From positions 1-64,000 of the forward strand of contig JAFXCV010000050.1 of the NCBI GenBank assembly GCA_017521325.1: a DNA stretch of 64,000 nt. Reading direction: 5' to 3'. The notes under the pieces were generated by a model. The model saw nothing but the letters and a program-made list of their open reading frames with translations. It ran no database searches and was not told the DNA's origin. Shown here one piece after another: positions 9,254 to 20,550 of this stretch. A program made the position numbers and the translations under genes. The stretch is from Oscillospiraceae bacterium (lineage in GTDB: Bacteria > Bacillota > Clostridia > Oscillospirales > Ruminococcaceae). Numbering within the stretch: position 1 is the stretch's first letter; each line of letters begins with the position of its first letter.

Positions 9254-9283
9254 AAAAGGACGATGCTTTGGCATCGTCCTTTT
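9254..9283 (+). terminator. Terminator of cellobiose phosphorylase
   Basis: Stem AAAGGACGATGC / GCATCGTCCTTT with loop TTTG, about 22 nt past the stop codon, ending in TTTT. Confidence 0.85.
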
Positions 9284-9328
9284 CGCTTATCGTGACAGAA
9301 GCCCCTCTTGAGAGCGTGTGGCAAAACG

Positions 9329-9354
9329 AAAGCCCCGTCATCAGACGGGGCTTT
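9329..9354 (-). terminator. Terminator of ftsH
   Basis: Stem AAAGCCCCGTC / GACGGGGCTTT with loop ATCA, just beyond the ftsH stop on the minus strand. Confidence 0.8.
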
Positions 9355-9362
9355 TTATGCGA

Positions 9363-11291
<1,929 letters not shown>

Positions 11292-11378
11292 ATGATCCTC
11301 TCCTTTTCCTTATATCTTTTGCTTAACTGTAATCGTAGTTTACCATATCAGAATGGCATTGCTGTGAATCCTTCGTGT

Positions 11379-12704
11379 TCATTCTGTGATAATCCGCAGA
11401 TAGAGCAGATTCTGCGTGCGTTCCGTCACAGCCGCATGTTCCGCAGCGCCCAGTCCCTGCACCCAGAGCAGTCCGCTTTCATCAGAAAGAAAATGCACCC
11501 TTGCACGTTCGGGCGGCGAAACGCTTTCGCTGAGCCATTTTTTGACGGAAATGTGATGCGCCCTGTTTTGCGTTTTGATCCGCAGACCCGGACGTCTGCC
11601 GTGTAATACGGCACACTTATTTATTATATCATAATCCAGAACATTATTTGTGAACATCCTGTGAACACTTTCGAATTTTTCGAGATTTGTACGGGGAATT
11701 ATGGCTGCTTCGACAACAATTCCCTTGAAAATGGAATTTTCTCCGATTTTCAAGATTTTTTCGGGAGTTTCCACGTACACTTCTTCCAGCCAGAGAATTT
11801 TGCGGCTGACATGCGCACGCAGCCCTCCCCGTGAAAGCTCGGCGGAACCGCCGCTTTGCAGGAGGGACTGCACCACAAGAATATTGTGGTGGTTGGAAAC
11901 TCCATATTCAGCGAGGAGCATCCCGATGCAGCGGCGCTGCATGGCAGGGTGCAGGGCATCAAGCCCCTCAAGCGCTCCGTCCGTTCGTCGGCATGCGTCA
12001 AATGCGGATTTTGCCTGTATTGCAAGGAAATCCTCGTCCGCATGCAGTGTCTGCACCATTCGTGCAAAGCTTTCTTCCAGAGAGGGGTTGCATTCACGAA
12101 GCGCCGGCACCACGTTGTGCCGCAAAAAATTGCGGCGGTAGCAGTCCTGCGCATTGGTGCTGTCGGTCACATAGGAAAGTCCGTTTTCTGCGGCAAATTC
12201 CTCCACCTGCGCTCTGCTCACACGAAGAAGGGGACGCAGGAACTGCGAGCGCTGCGGCGGAATTCCACAAAGCCCTTTCAGTCCCGTTCCTCGGGTCAAG
12301 CGCAGCAGCACCGTTTCAAGATTATCCGATGCCGTGTGTGCGGTTGCCACAAATCCCTCGCAGTATCGGGAAAAAGCGTCATAGCGGCACTCCCTTGCAG
12401 CAGTTTCGACGGACATGCCGTGTTCCTGTGCATAGCCCATAACATCGCAGGCTACGACCTGCAAAGGAATGTCAAGCGACCTGCAAAGCTTCCGACAGAA
12501 CTGTTCGTCCCGTTCGCTCTCCATACCACGCAGATTGTGCTGGATGTGAATGGCGCAAAGATCGAGGGAAAAATCCGTTTTCAGAGAATACAGCGCATGC
12601 AGAAGGCTCACACTGTCCGCACCACCGGAAAGTGCCACGGTGATACGGCAGTTTTCGATGCCGTGCTCCGCAAGGAAGGCGCGTACCGCATCAAGCAGGC
12701 GCAT
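11379..12704 (-). CDS. tilS: tRNA(Ile)-lysidine synthetase
   Basis: A protein of about 441 residues that attaches lysine to C34 of the CAU-anticodon tRNA-Ile, switching its reading from AUG to AUA. The PP-loop ATP motif SGGADS lies at residues 26-31 and is followed by a conserved AIHIQHNLRG block and a C-terminal TilS domain with LRIKTQNRAHHISVKKWL. The ATG at 12704 is chosen because the PP-loop then falls at the usual distance from the N-terminus. That puts the start 14 nt inside the end of dnaB, implying translational coupling. The frame is open further upstream only as antiframe to dnaB. Confidence 0.92.
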   Translation of the reverse strand: MRLLDAVRAFLAEHGIENCRITVALSGGADSVSLLHALYSLKTDFSLDLCAIHIQHNLRGMESERDEQFCRKLCRSLDIPLQVVACDVMGYAQEHGMSVETAARECRYDAFSRYCEGFVATAHTASDNLETVLLRLTRGTGLKGLCGIPPQRSQFLRPLLRVSRAQVEEFAAENGLSYVTDSTNAQDCYRRNFLRHNVVPALRECNPSLEESFARMVQTLHADEDFLAIQAKSAFDACRRTDGALEGLDALHPAMQRRCIGMLLAEYGVSNHHNILVVQSLLQSGGSAELSRGGLRAHVSRKILWLEEVYVETPEKILKIGENSIFKGIVVEAAIIPRTNLEKFESVHRMFTNNVLDYDIINKCAVLHGRRPGLRIKTQNRAHHISVKKWLSESVSPPERARVHFLSDESGLLWVQGLGAAEHAAVTERTQNLLYLRIITE

Positions 12705-14040
12705 CCTTGTGCATCTCCATGGTGCTGAAGCGTGTGAACTGACCGTCCCAGATGAGGTTGACCGTGCCGGTTTCACCGTGTCGGTTCTTTGCTACGATGC
12801 ATTCGGCGACGTTCGGCTGCTGGCTTTCTTTATTATAATAAGCGTCACGGTAGAGAAACATGACAATATCAGCATCCTGCTCGATGGAACCCGATTCACG
12901 AAGGTCGGACAGCATGGGACGCTTGTCCGTTCGGCTTTCGGGACCACGGGAGAGCTGTGAGAGCAGGATGATCGGAACATCCAGTTCCTTTGCCATGATC
13001 TTGAGCTGACGGGTGATTTCGGAAATGATCTGCACACGGTTTTCCGTACGCAGTGTGGTCTGGATCAGACCCAGGTAGTCGATGACCACAAGACCGAGAT
13101 TCTTCATGCGGCGCAGCTTTGCCTTGATCTGCTGTACCGTGATGCTTGCGGTATCGTCGATGTAGATGGGCAGTCCCTGCATGTAGGCTGCCGCCGCACC
13201 GAGGCGCACCCAGTCGTCACCGTCGAGGCGTCCGCTTCGCAGCTTGTAGGAATCCACCTGTGCTTCGGACGAGAGCAGACGGGAAACGAGCTGATCACGG
13301 GGCATTTCAAGAGAGAAAATGCAGACCTCCTTGTCGCCGTGCCTTGCGACATTGCAGGCGATATTCAGCGCAAAAGCGGTCTTACCCATAGCAGGACGAG
13401 CCGCAATGAGAATGAGGTCGGATTTGTTCAGACCCGAGGTGAGGTTGTCGAGATATGAGAAGCCCGAATGGGTTCCAAGGTACAGCTCACGGTCGGGACC
13501 GGAGATCTTGCCGATGTGGTTGTAGGTTTCGGCAACGATTTCCTTGATGGAGGTCAGACCCGTGACATCACGTCCCTGACGGATGTCGAAGATGCGCTGT
13601 TCTGCGGCATCAAGCAGGAGCTGTGCATCCGTTTCGCCGCTCTGGATATCCGAGAGGATGCCCCTTGCGGTTTCCGCAAGGACACGGATGTAATATTTGC
13701 TTGCAACGATATTGCAGTAGCTTTCGATATTGGAAACGGCAGGCACGCCGTTGACAAGGCTTGCAAGGTAATTTCTGCCCTCGGCTGCGGTTTCAAAAAT
13801 CTTCATGGAAACTGCTTCGTTGAGGACGGTGATGACATCGGCTCTTGCACCCGATGAGAACATCCGCATGATGATGTTGAACAGCGCACGGTGCTGGTCA
13901 AGGTAGAAGCATTCGGGCTTGATATGCTCAAGCACGACCGACAGCACGTCCGATTCGATCAGGATCGCACCGAGAATGGTCTGCTCCGCTTCCAGACTGT
14001 AGGGCATTTCAATATCCTGAAAACTGCTTGTTTCAGCCAT
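12691..14040 (-). CDS. dnaB: replicative DNA helicase DnaB
   Basis: A 449-residue hexameric helicase that unwinds DNA 5'-3' at the replication fork. The N-terminal primase-interacting domain begins MPYSLEAEQTILGAIL (residues 12-27). The RecA-like core has Walker A ARPAMGKT (214-221), Walker B LVVIDYLGLI and the LSQLSRGPESR motif. No intein is present. GGAGGATATTT precedes the ATG. It is embedded in the conserved rplI-dnaB neighbourhood of Firmicutes and overlaps tilS at its 3' end. A bulged hairpin with a T run between rplI and dnaB may reduce its transcription relative to rplI. Confidence 0.96.
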   Translation of the reverse strand: MAETSSFQDIEMPYSLEAEQTILGAILIESDVLSVVLEHIKPECFYLDQHRALFNIIMRMFSSGARADVITVLNEAVSMKIFETAAEGRNYLASLVNGVPAVSNIESYCNIVASKYYIRVLAETARGILSDIQSGETDAQLLLDAAEQRIFDIRQGRDVTGLTSIKEIVAETYNHIGKISGPDRELYLGTHSGFSYLDNLTSGLNKSDLILIAARPAMGKTAFALNIACNVARHGDKEVCIFSLEMPRDQLVSRLLSSEAQVDSYKLRSGRLDGDDWVRLGAAAAYMQGLPIYIDDTASITVQQIKAKLRRMKNLGLVVIDYLGLIQTTLRTENRVQIISEITRQLKIMAKELDVPIILLSQLSRGPESRTDKRPMLSDLRESGSIEQDADIVMFLYRDAYYNKESQQPNVAECIVAKNRHGETGTVNLIWDGQFTRFSTMEMHKDAPA

Positions 14041-14084
14041 AAATATCCTCCTTTCGTAATGTGGGATCGTGGGAGATTCCGAAA

Positions 14085-14117
14085 AAACGCCGATATCACC
14101 CCAATCGGGGTGATATG
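14085..14117 (-). terminator. Attenuator-like hairpin between rplI and dnaB
   Basis: Minus strand stem ATATCACCCC / GGGGTGATAT, extendable by a bulged CC/GG pair, followed by TTTTTT. It begins 16 nt past the rplI stop inside an apparent operon, so partial termination is likely. Confidence 0.6.
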
Positions 14118-14132
14118 GAACTACTATCGGAT

Positions 14133-14579
14133 TTATCCTTCTGAAACTTCGATCTTCACCTCTGCGGAAATTCCCGTATACAGGCGGATCTCAGCCGCAA
14201 AGGAGCCGAACATCTTGATATCGGATTTGAGAACGATCTTCTTCTTGTCGATCTTGCAGCCGAACTGTGCTTCGATCTGCTGCGCAACCTGTGCGGCGGT
14301 AACAGAACCGAAGAGCTTGCCGCCTGCGCCTGCCTTGCAGGTGATATTGACGGTCTGTTCGTGGAGCTTTTCACGCAGTGCCTGTGCATTCTGCTTGTCC
14401 ACGTCGATCTTGTGCTGTGCGGAGGACTGCTGTCCCTTGAGGTGGTTGATGTTTTCGGGAGTTGCCTCAACGGCGAGCTTCTTGGGCAGGAGCATGTTTC
14501 TTGCATAGCCGTCCGCAACGTTCTTCATTTCGCCCTTTTTACCGGAGCCTTTGACATCGGCAAGGAAAATAACTTTCAT
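14133..14579 (-). CDS. rplI: 50S ribosomal protein L9
   Basis: A 148-residue protein of the large ribosomal subunit. The N-terminal domain [17 protein letters not shown] with [16 protein letters not shown] is the bL9 signature, then a long helix (about residues 45-75) links to the C-terminal rRNA-binding domain with [13 protein letters not shown]. Full length. AGAAAGGA precedes the ATG. It lies between gdpP and dnaB, the usual Firmicutes order. Confidence 0.96.
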   Translation of the reverse strand: MKVIFLADVKGSGKKGEMKNVADGYARNMLLPKKLAVEATPENINHLKGQQSSAQHKIDVDKQNAQALREKLHEQTVNITCKAGAGGKLFGSVTAAQVAQQIEAQFGCKIDKKKIVLKSDIKMFGSFAAEIRLYTGISAEVKIEVSEG

Positions 14580-14610
14580 GATTTTAATCCTTTCTCAGTG
14601 TATGTTTTGG

Positions 14611-16551
14611 TTACTGCAGGTCTGAAATCGCCTTGAGCAGGCGTTCCTTTGCTTCCTGCATTGAAATATCGGGAATCTGTGTGGCAGCCATTGTCTGATG
14701 TCCGCCGCCGCCGAGCACTTCCATGATGACCTGCACATTGACAGCACCGAGGGAGCGTGCGGAAATATTGATGACATGACCGATCTTGTAGATGACGAAT
14801 GCAGCGTCCACATTGGTGATGCTCAGCAGCTCATCCGCTGCCTGCGGAGCGACCAGACGCACATCCTCTGTCGCTTCCGATGCCATTGCGATGGCGTGGC
14901 ATCCGACGATTTCAGCAGCACCCACGATATCCGTGCGGCTGCGGTAGGCTTCGATGGAGCCGGAGAACAGGCACTTGACCTTGACGGTATCCGCACCGAT
15001 CTTCCGCAGGAATGCGGCTGCCTCAAAGGTTCGCACACCTGTACGCATGACAAAATTCTTGGTGTCGAGCATGATACCCGACAGCAGGCAGTCGGCATAG
15101 CAGGAAGCAATCATTCCGTCGAGTCTGAAATACTGAATCAGCTCCGTCACCATTTCACAGGCGGAGGAGGCATACGGCTCGTGGTGGAATACCAGCGCAT
15201 TGTCCACATAATTCACCGTTTTGCGGTGATGATCGACAACCACGACATTGGCGGCAGCCTTGTAGAGCGCTTCACTCTCCAGAATATCCTTGCTGTGGGT
15301 ATCCACGATGATCAGCAGACTCTTTTCGGAAATAATTTCCAGTGCGTCCTGCGGCGTCATGAACAGGTCGCCGCCGATCTCATCCATCATCATGGAGATC
15401 AGCTGCGGTGCGAGGTTTTTCTGGGGATCGACCACGACCGAAACAGGAATGCCCAGAAGCTTTACCGCACCTGCCAGACCGCAGGCAGCGCCCACGGAAT
15501 CCAGATCGCCGAAGCGGTGTCCCATGATGAATACGTTTTCACTGCGCACGATCAGATCCTGCACAGCACCGGCGATGCTTCGTGTCTTGGCACGGGATTT
15601 CTTCTCCACGCCCTTGGATATGCCGCCGAAGAAGCGGTAGCCACTTTCTGTCTTGACCGCTGCCTGATCGCCGCCCCTGCCCAGTGCCATGTCCAGACTC
15701 TGTGCAGCAAGCTGCTCGCCCTCCTGCAGCGTGGGTGCGCCATGACCGACGCCGATGGAGAAGGTCACATAATTCTTGTCATCCGTGCGGATCTCTCTTG
15801 CCTGATCGAGAATGCGGAATTTTTCACGCATGATCTGTTCCATATGTCGTTCTTCGATAATGGCGATGAAACGTCCGTTTTTCAGGCGGCGCAGGATGCC
15901 GTTTGTCTGTGAGATGAAATCCTCAAGCAGCTTTTCGATCGCAACGCCGATCTCAAGCCTTGCACTTTCCTTGGCACTCTGGATCAGATCCTCATAATTG
16001 TCCACCATGATCAGCAGAACGCTCGGGCGGCTTGCGTAATATTCCGCCTTGAGCAGGGAGAAATCGGTAATATCCGTCCAGAGGAACGCTGTCATTTCCG
16101 TTCCTTCCTCACGATAGGGGAGGGAGGTGATGCGGTAGGTTCTGTCCTTCCAGTTGTATTCCTGTTCCTCCCGCTTGGGATCGAACGGCATGGTATTGTA
16201 CAGCACCGTTCCGAACAGATCGGCACCGCCGAGGATCTGCCTGTCGAAGCAGTCATTGTAATGGATCAGCACGCCGTTCTGATCTACCACGCACATGCCG
16301 ACGGGAAGCTGCTGGAGCACTGCAAGCTCCGCACGCTCGCATTCCTTATTGAGCTTTGCCACAAACCGCACCTGATTCCTGTGGGAATACAGCATGGTAA
16401 ATACCAGCACGCCGATGAGCAGGACTGCCGGTATGCAGCAGAGCAGACCATATGCTGCGCCGTGATACATCAGAAATGCTGCCGGCAGGACTGCGGTCAC
16501 GACCAGCAGAACGATGATGACCCAGAGCAGGATATGCATCTTGGTTTTCAA
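14611..16551 (-). CDS. gdpP: cyclic-di-AMP phosphodiesterase GdpP (DHH family)
   Basis: A membrane-bound c-di-AMP phosphodiesterase of about 646 residues controlling osmotic and cell-wall homeostasis. Order: two N-terminal TM spans (about 5-55), PAS-like domain (about 80-150), degenerate GGDEF domain, then DHH domain with MGHRFGDLDSVG near residue 345 and DHHA1 motif GGGGHQTMAA near 615. An in-frame GTG at 16560 abuts the ribosome site directly, so the TTG at 16551, 8 nt downstream of AAGGAGG, is the better start. Synteny rnj-gdpP-rplI-dnaB supports the call; gdpP-rplI adjacency is widespread in Firmicutes. Confidence 0.93.
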   Translation of the reverse strand: MKTKMHILLWVIIVLLVVTAVLPAAFLMYHGAAYGLLCCIPAVLLIGVLVFTMLYSHRNQVRFVAKLNKECERAELAVLQQLPVGMCVVDQNGVLIHYNDCFDRQILGGADLFGTVLYNTMPFDPKREEQEYNWKDRTYRITSLPYREEGTEMTAFLWTDITDFSLLKAEYYASRPSVLLIMVDNYEDLIQSAKESARLEIGVAIEKLLEDFISQTNGILRRLKNGRFIAIIEERHMEQIMREKFRILDQAREIRTDDKNYVTFSIGVGHGAPTLQEGEQLAAQSLDMALGRGGDQAAVKTESGYRFFGGISKGVEKKSRAKTRSIAGAVQDLIVRSENVFIMGHRFGDLDSVGAACGLAGAVKLLGIPVSVVVDPQKNLAPQLISMMMDEIGGDLFMTPQDALEIISEKSLLIIVDTHSKDILESEALYKAAANVVVVDHHRKTVNYVDNALVFHHEPYASSACEMVTELIQYFRLDGMIASCYADCLLSGIMLDTKNFVMRTGVRTFEAAAFLRKIGADTVKVKCLFSGSIEAYRSRTDIVGAAEIVGCHAIAMASEATEDVRLVAPQAADELLSITNVDAAFVIYKIGHVINISARSLGAVNVQVIMEVLGGGGHQTMAATQIPDISMQEAKERLLKAISDLQ

Positions 16552-16590
16552 TCTGTTCACCTCCTTGTTGGGGAACGGGTACTTATTTTA

Positions 16591-18405
16591 TCAGATTTCC
16601 ATAATGATCGGCAGGATCATCGGGCTGCGCTTGGTCTTGCTGTAGATGAAATCCGACAGTGCGTCACGCAGCTTGGTTTTCAGGGAAGTCCATTCCTTCA
16701 GTTCATAAGCGGAGCATTCATCGAGTGTGTGGCACATAACCTGTCGTGCCTGCACCATCAGTTCCTCCGCCTCACGCACATAGACAAAGCCTCTGGAAAT
16801 GATATCGGGGCCTGCAACGATAGTGTTGGATGCCTTTTCGATGCCCACTACCACAATAATCAGACCATCCTCTGCCAGATGCTTGCGGTCACGCAGCACA
16901 ATCGAGCCGACATCGCCCACGCCCAGACCGTCCACAAGGACTCTGCCTGCGGGAACCTGTGAAACCACACGCATGAACGTGCCGTCGGTTTCAATGACAT
17001 TGCCGATGGAACCGATGATGATATTGTCCTGCGGAATGCCCATTTCGATTGCAATATTGCGTGCCTTGATCAGGTGCTTGTATTCGCCGTGTACGGGGAT
17101 GAAGTACTTCGGTCTTGTCAGTGCCATCATGAGCTTGAGTTCCTCCTGGCATGCGTGACCGGAAACATGCACCTCATACATTGCCTCGTAAACAACCTCC
17201 GCACCGGAACGCAGCAGCTCGTTGACCACCTTTGTCACATGCTTTTCGTTGCCGGGAATGGGGGTTGCCGAGATGATGATGAAATCCATCGGCGTGATAT
17301 TGACCTTCTTGTGGTCATTCATCGCCATACGGGTGAGTGCCGACATCGGTTCACCCTGGCTGCCCGTAGTGATCAGTACGATCTGCTCGGGCGGATACTG
17401 GTTCATATTTTCGATGTCGATGATCGTATTTTTCGGAACCTCCAGATATCCAAGCTCCAGTGCGGTGGAGATGACATTGATCATGCTCCTGCCGAGAACC
17501 GCAACCTTTCTGCCATTTTTGGCGGCAAGGTTGATGATCTGCTGGACACGGTGGATATTGGAAGAAAATGTTGCAATAATGATACGCCGCTGTCCTGCCT
17601 TTGTAAACAGCTTTTCAAAGGATTCGCCCACCTTATGTTCGGACTGCGTATAGCCCGGACGCTCTGCGTTGGTGGAATCCGTCATCAGTGCAAGTACGCC
17701 TCTGCTGCCAAGCTCGCCGAATCTTGCAAGGTCGATCGGACCGCCGTCGATGGGGGTAAAGTCCACCTTGAAGTCGCCCGTATGCACCAGCACACCTGCC
17801 GGTGTGTGGATTGCCATACCCATGGCACCGGGGATGGAGTGGTTGACCTTGATAAATTCCACCGCCATGCAGCCGAGCTTTACAGTCTTACGGGGTTCCA
17901 TGACATTGAGGGAAACTTTGCCGAGCATGCCGTGTTCCTCAAGCTTGTGCTTGATCAGGCCAATTGCCATGCCGGAGCCGTAAACGGGTGCGCTGACCTT
18001 TTTGAGAAGGTATGCAAGACCGCCGATGTGATCCTCGTGACCGTGGGTGATGATAATGCCACGCAGCTTGTCGGCATTGCGTTCCACATAGGTGAAGTCC
18101 GGCAGAACGATGTCAACGCCGGGCATGTCCGCATCGGGGAAGGCAAGACCGCAGTCGAGAATGAACATATCGTTGCAGCATTCAAATACGGTCATGTTCT
18201 TGCCGATCTCATTGAGTCCGCCAAGCGGAATGATACGGATCGGTGTGCGGTGGGCTTCACGGCGTTTCGGCTGCTGCGCAGGTGCCTGTTTCTGCAGCTG
18301 ATTAGCGGCGTGGCTGTTCTGCTTGCGTGGGCCGGAACGATGACCGGAGTGGCGCACAGTAAATCTTTTTCTTCTTTCATTGGGTTTTGCGTTATTCAAA
18401 TTCAT
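16591..18405 (-). CDS. rnj: ribonuclease J
   Basis: A 604-residue metallo-beta-lactamase/beta-CASP nuclease with 5'-3' exonuclease and endonuclease activity, central to mRNA decay and rRNA maturation. The zinc motif HGHEDHIGG lies at residues 121-129, preceded by IIPLGGLNEIGKN, with later DSTNAERPG and the beta-CASP segment TTGSQGEPMSAL. The N-terminus carries a basic, low-complexity extension of about 50 residues (rich in R, K, Q, H), possibly for RNA or ribosome contact. The ATG at 18405 has GAGG almost touching it; a TTG two codons later is better spaced, so the exact start is uncertain. It opens the operon behind a perfect promoter and a leader of about 350 nt. Confidence 0.95.
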   Translation of the reverse strand: MNLNNAKPNERRKRFTVRHSGHRSGPRKQNSHAANQLQKQAPAQQPKRREAHRTPIRIIPLGGLNEIGKNMTVFECCNDMFILDCGLAFPDADMPGVDIVLPDFTYVERNADKLRGIIITHGHEDHIGGLAYLLKKVSAPVYGSGMAIGLIKHKLEEHGMLGKVSLNVMEPRKTVKLGCMAVEFIKVNHSIPGAMGMAIHTPAGVLVHTGDFKVDFTPIDGGPIDLARFGELGSRGVLALMTDSTNAERPGYTQSEHKVGESFEKLFTKAGQRRIIIATFSSNIHRVQQIINLAAKNGRKVAVLGRSMINVISTALELGYLEVPKNTIIDIENMNQYPPEQIVLITTGSQGEPMSALTRMAMNDHKKVNITPMDFIIISATPIPGNEKHVTKVVNELLRSGAEVVYEAMYEVHVSGHACQEELKLMMALTRPKYFIPVHGEYKHLIKARNIAIEMGIPQDNIIIGSIGNVIETDGTFMRVVSQVPAGRVLVDGLGVGDVGSIVLRDRKHLAEDGLIIVVVGIEKASNTIVAGPDIISRGFVYVREAEELMVQARQVMCHTLDECSAYELKEWTSLKTKLRDALSDFIYSKTKRSPMILPIIMEI

Positions 18406-18752
18406 ACCTCATTTCTGGAATTCGGGCAAATGCCTGCACGTCTCTGTGGGGAGATCCTGCAATTGTGCCAAAGCCGCACAAGGGTATAGTGATCCGTTCA
18501 AAAAATCAACGCTGCAGCAGTACGGAATGCGGACAGCTTCAGTAAAACTGAAGTTTTTCCGGTGTCGGTGCATTCAAACGCCGCAGGAACGAACGGAGCA
18601 GTGTTGGATCGGAAGCAGTCATTTGCTCTGTGTGAAGGCTGTAAAAACAGCAGCGGATAAGTACGGGACGCAGTCTGCATCCCTGTTTATTACGGGCAAT
18701 CATGCCGAATCGCTTTGTTCACGTCCTTCCGGTAATTCCGGAAGCGAATACA
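18406..18752 (-). promoter_or_regulatory. Long 5' leader of the rnj operon, possible structured RNA
   Basis: About 347 nt separate the predicted transcription start from rnj. No convincing protein is encoded. A stable local hairpin (CTTCAG-TTTTA-CTGAAG near 18537-18554) and several GC-rich segments are visible. RNase J and RNase E mRNAs often carry long leaders used for autoregulation, so a similar role is inferred. No known riboswitch class was recognised. Confidence 0.45.
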
Positions 18753-18759
18753 TACTATT

Positions 18760-18788
18760 ATTATATTAGAATTCCCATGCTTTGTCAA
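18760..18788 (-). promoter_or_regulatory. Consensus sigma-A promoter of the rnj operon
   Basis: Minus strand TTGACA, 17-nt spacer, TATAAT. A perfect match, in the gap between the stop of the upstream gene (18854) and rnj, giving a start near 18752. Confidence 0.88.
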
Positions 18789-18853
18789 GTGCGGTGCTTG
18801 TCGAATACAGAGAATTTGGCAGTTTGGATAAAAAAGGCAGAAAGGTGCATGGA

Positions 18854-20491
18854 TTATTCTGCATACTGGGACAAATCGCTCCATTTTTCCTCTGCCGCAC
18901 GGATTTTCTTTTCCCAGAAGCCGCACAATTCCGATGCGGTTTCCATGGAATCGGCATATGCTGCCATCCTTACGATGCCGCTTGCGGTGGGAAGGCTGAG
19001 GGTAATGCGGGAGTCGGAGATTTTTCTGCGGAGCTTTTCCACAGCCTGCCTGCCGAGTCTTGTGGAAATTTCCCGTTTCGCCGTGTACAGCGGCGGCAAT
19101 GCTTTAAGCACCTCTGCAAGCGTGCATCCGGTCTGATGCAGAATGCGCAGAACATGAGCGAAAAGCAGGATTCCATCCGTAAAAACCGCCTGATTGATAA
19201 AGCCGCCCTCGGAGCACTGCGATGCAAGCCGCAGGAGCGTTTCATTGGATACCATGCCCGTTTGCATGGAGAAAACACTTGCCTGCGTGCCGTCATCGGA
19301 GAGGTTGAGAACGAGTCTGTCCCCCGTGCCGCCCGAAAACAGTGATTTTGCGGCATTGCGCAGCACCGCATTTCCGCAGCAAACCTCAACCGTGAACTGC
19401 ATGGGCGGCAGGATTCTGCGGCAATCGGCTTCCCAGAGAGAAATCAGGCATCGGGCGTCATTGAGTTTTCCACAATCTGTGATCCTTGTGGAAACACGGC
19501 TTTCCATCGCCCGCCGCAGCTCCTGCCACTGCGAAAAGGAGAGAAGCGCCCCGTCCGCAGAACGGACGGTCAGATAATGCACGCTGCTGCCGTGGACATG
19601 CAGCACCATGCCGCAGCCTGCGCTTGCAGCTGCATGAAACAGCTGGGACAGCGCACACACGCCGCAGTTCCAGACCTGCGCTCCCTGCGATGCCGCACCG
19701 GCTGCCGCCGCAAGTGCGTATGCTTCGCATCCCGCATTCTCAAAGCCCACAGCGATGCGCATGCCCAGTGCCGTCAGTGCAGCGCCTGTACGAAGTGCGG
19801 TTTCTGCATTGTTCCAGCGTGGCAGCCCCTCGTGAACGCCGTCAAGCTCGTCCACGACGATGCGCCGTTTGCGTGGCTGCGCAAAATGCACCGAGGAGAT
19901 TTCCCCCTCGCCGATGACCGCATTTTCCAGCTGCATGTCCCGGTCAATCAGAGCGTGGCGGCAGACCACACAGCTGCGAAGTGTCGTTCCTGCGCCGATC
20001 TGCACGCCGTCGCCGATCACACAGCCCTCAAGCACTGCGTGGTCGCCGATGATACAGTCACTGCCGATGACGGTGTCAGGGGAGAGCTTCACCTGCTTGC
20101 CGATGGTCACATTCTGCCCGATGCGCAGATGCCGGAAATTAGAATTGCAAAGCAGTTTCTTTTGCATCCGCAGGTATTCCTGCGGTGTGTTCGGCATGGC
20201 CATATCCCACTCCGGCAGGCAAAGCCTGTGAAGCACAAGTGCAGATGCATGCGGCCGGATATCGTCAAAGCTGTCCGAAAAATGCAGCTGCGCCTGCAGC
20301 GTCAGGGAATCGGCAAGTGCCTTTGTGTCCGCATCCGCCCCGATAAGGGTGATGCGTGTAAAGCCCTCACGGTCAAGGTGCTGCAGGATATGCGCAAGCA
20401 GCGGAAGATTACAGAAGGGAAGCAGTGCTTCGGGCATGGATTTCACGGGAATACAGGAAACCTCCCTGTCACAGAACAGGATTGCGTGCAT
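18854..20491 (-). CDS. degenerate sugar-nucleotidyltransferase / phosphohexomutase-like fusion protein
   Basis: About 545 residues. Residues 1-115 resemble a shortened nucleotidyltransferase (LLPFCNLPLLAHILQHL) but lack the GGxGTRL-type loop. Residues 125-195 are left-handed beta-helix hexapeptide repeats (GSDCIIGDHAVLEGCVIGDG). Residues 220-520 resemble an alpha-D-phosphohexomutase, but where the family has TASHNP there is MVLHVHGSSVHY near 296-306. Intact relatives join GDP-mannose or similar pyrophosphorylase with phosphomannomutase. Both catalytic signatures are missing, so this may be a regulatory pseudoenzyme. The ATG is supported by AAAGGCGG. It follows the SpoVB-like flippase gene by about 60 nt, probably in one operon. 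Confidence 0.6.
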   Translation of the reverse strand: MHAILFCDREVSCIPVKSMPEALLPFCNLPLLAHILQHLDREGFTRITLIGADADTKALADSLTLQAQLHFSDSFDDIRPHASALVLHRLCLPEWDMAMPNTPQEYLRMQKKLLCNSNFRHLRIGQNVTIGKQVKLSPDTVIGSDCIIGDHAVLEGCVIGDGVQIGAGTTLRSCVVCRHALIDRDMQLENAVIGEGEISSVHFAQPRKRRIVVDELDGVHEGLPRWNNAETALRTGAALTALGMRIAVGFENAGCEAYALAAAAGAASQGAQVWNCGVCALSQLFHAAASAGCGMVLHVHGSSVHYLTVRSADGALLSFSQWQELRRAMESRVSTRITDCGKLNDARCLISLWEADCRRILPPMQFTVEVCCGNAVLRNAAKSLFSGGTGDRLVLNLSDDGTQASVFSMQTGMVSNETLLRLASQCSEGGFINQAVFTDGILLFAHVLRILHQTGCTLAEVLKALPPLYTAKREISTRLGRQAVEKLRRKISDSRITLSLPTASGIVRMAAYADSMETASELCGFWEKKIRAAEEKWSDLSQYAE

Positions 20492-20550
20492 GGAACAACC
20501 GCCTTTCGTTGCTATGGATTCTCCGAAAAGTATGGGCAGTCCCATGCACT

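Noticed and set aside
18380..18769. Small open frames in the gap upstream of rnj
   Set aside because: None has a good ribosome site or recognisable product, and the strong minus-strand promoter at 18760-18788 makes the stretch a leader of rnj.
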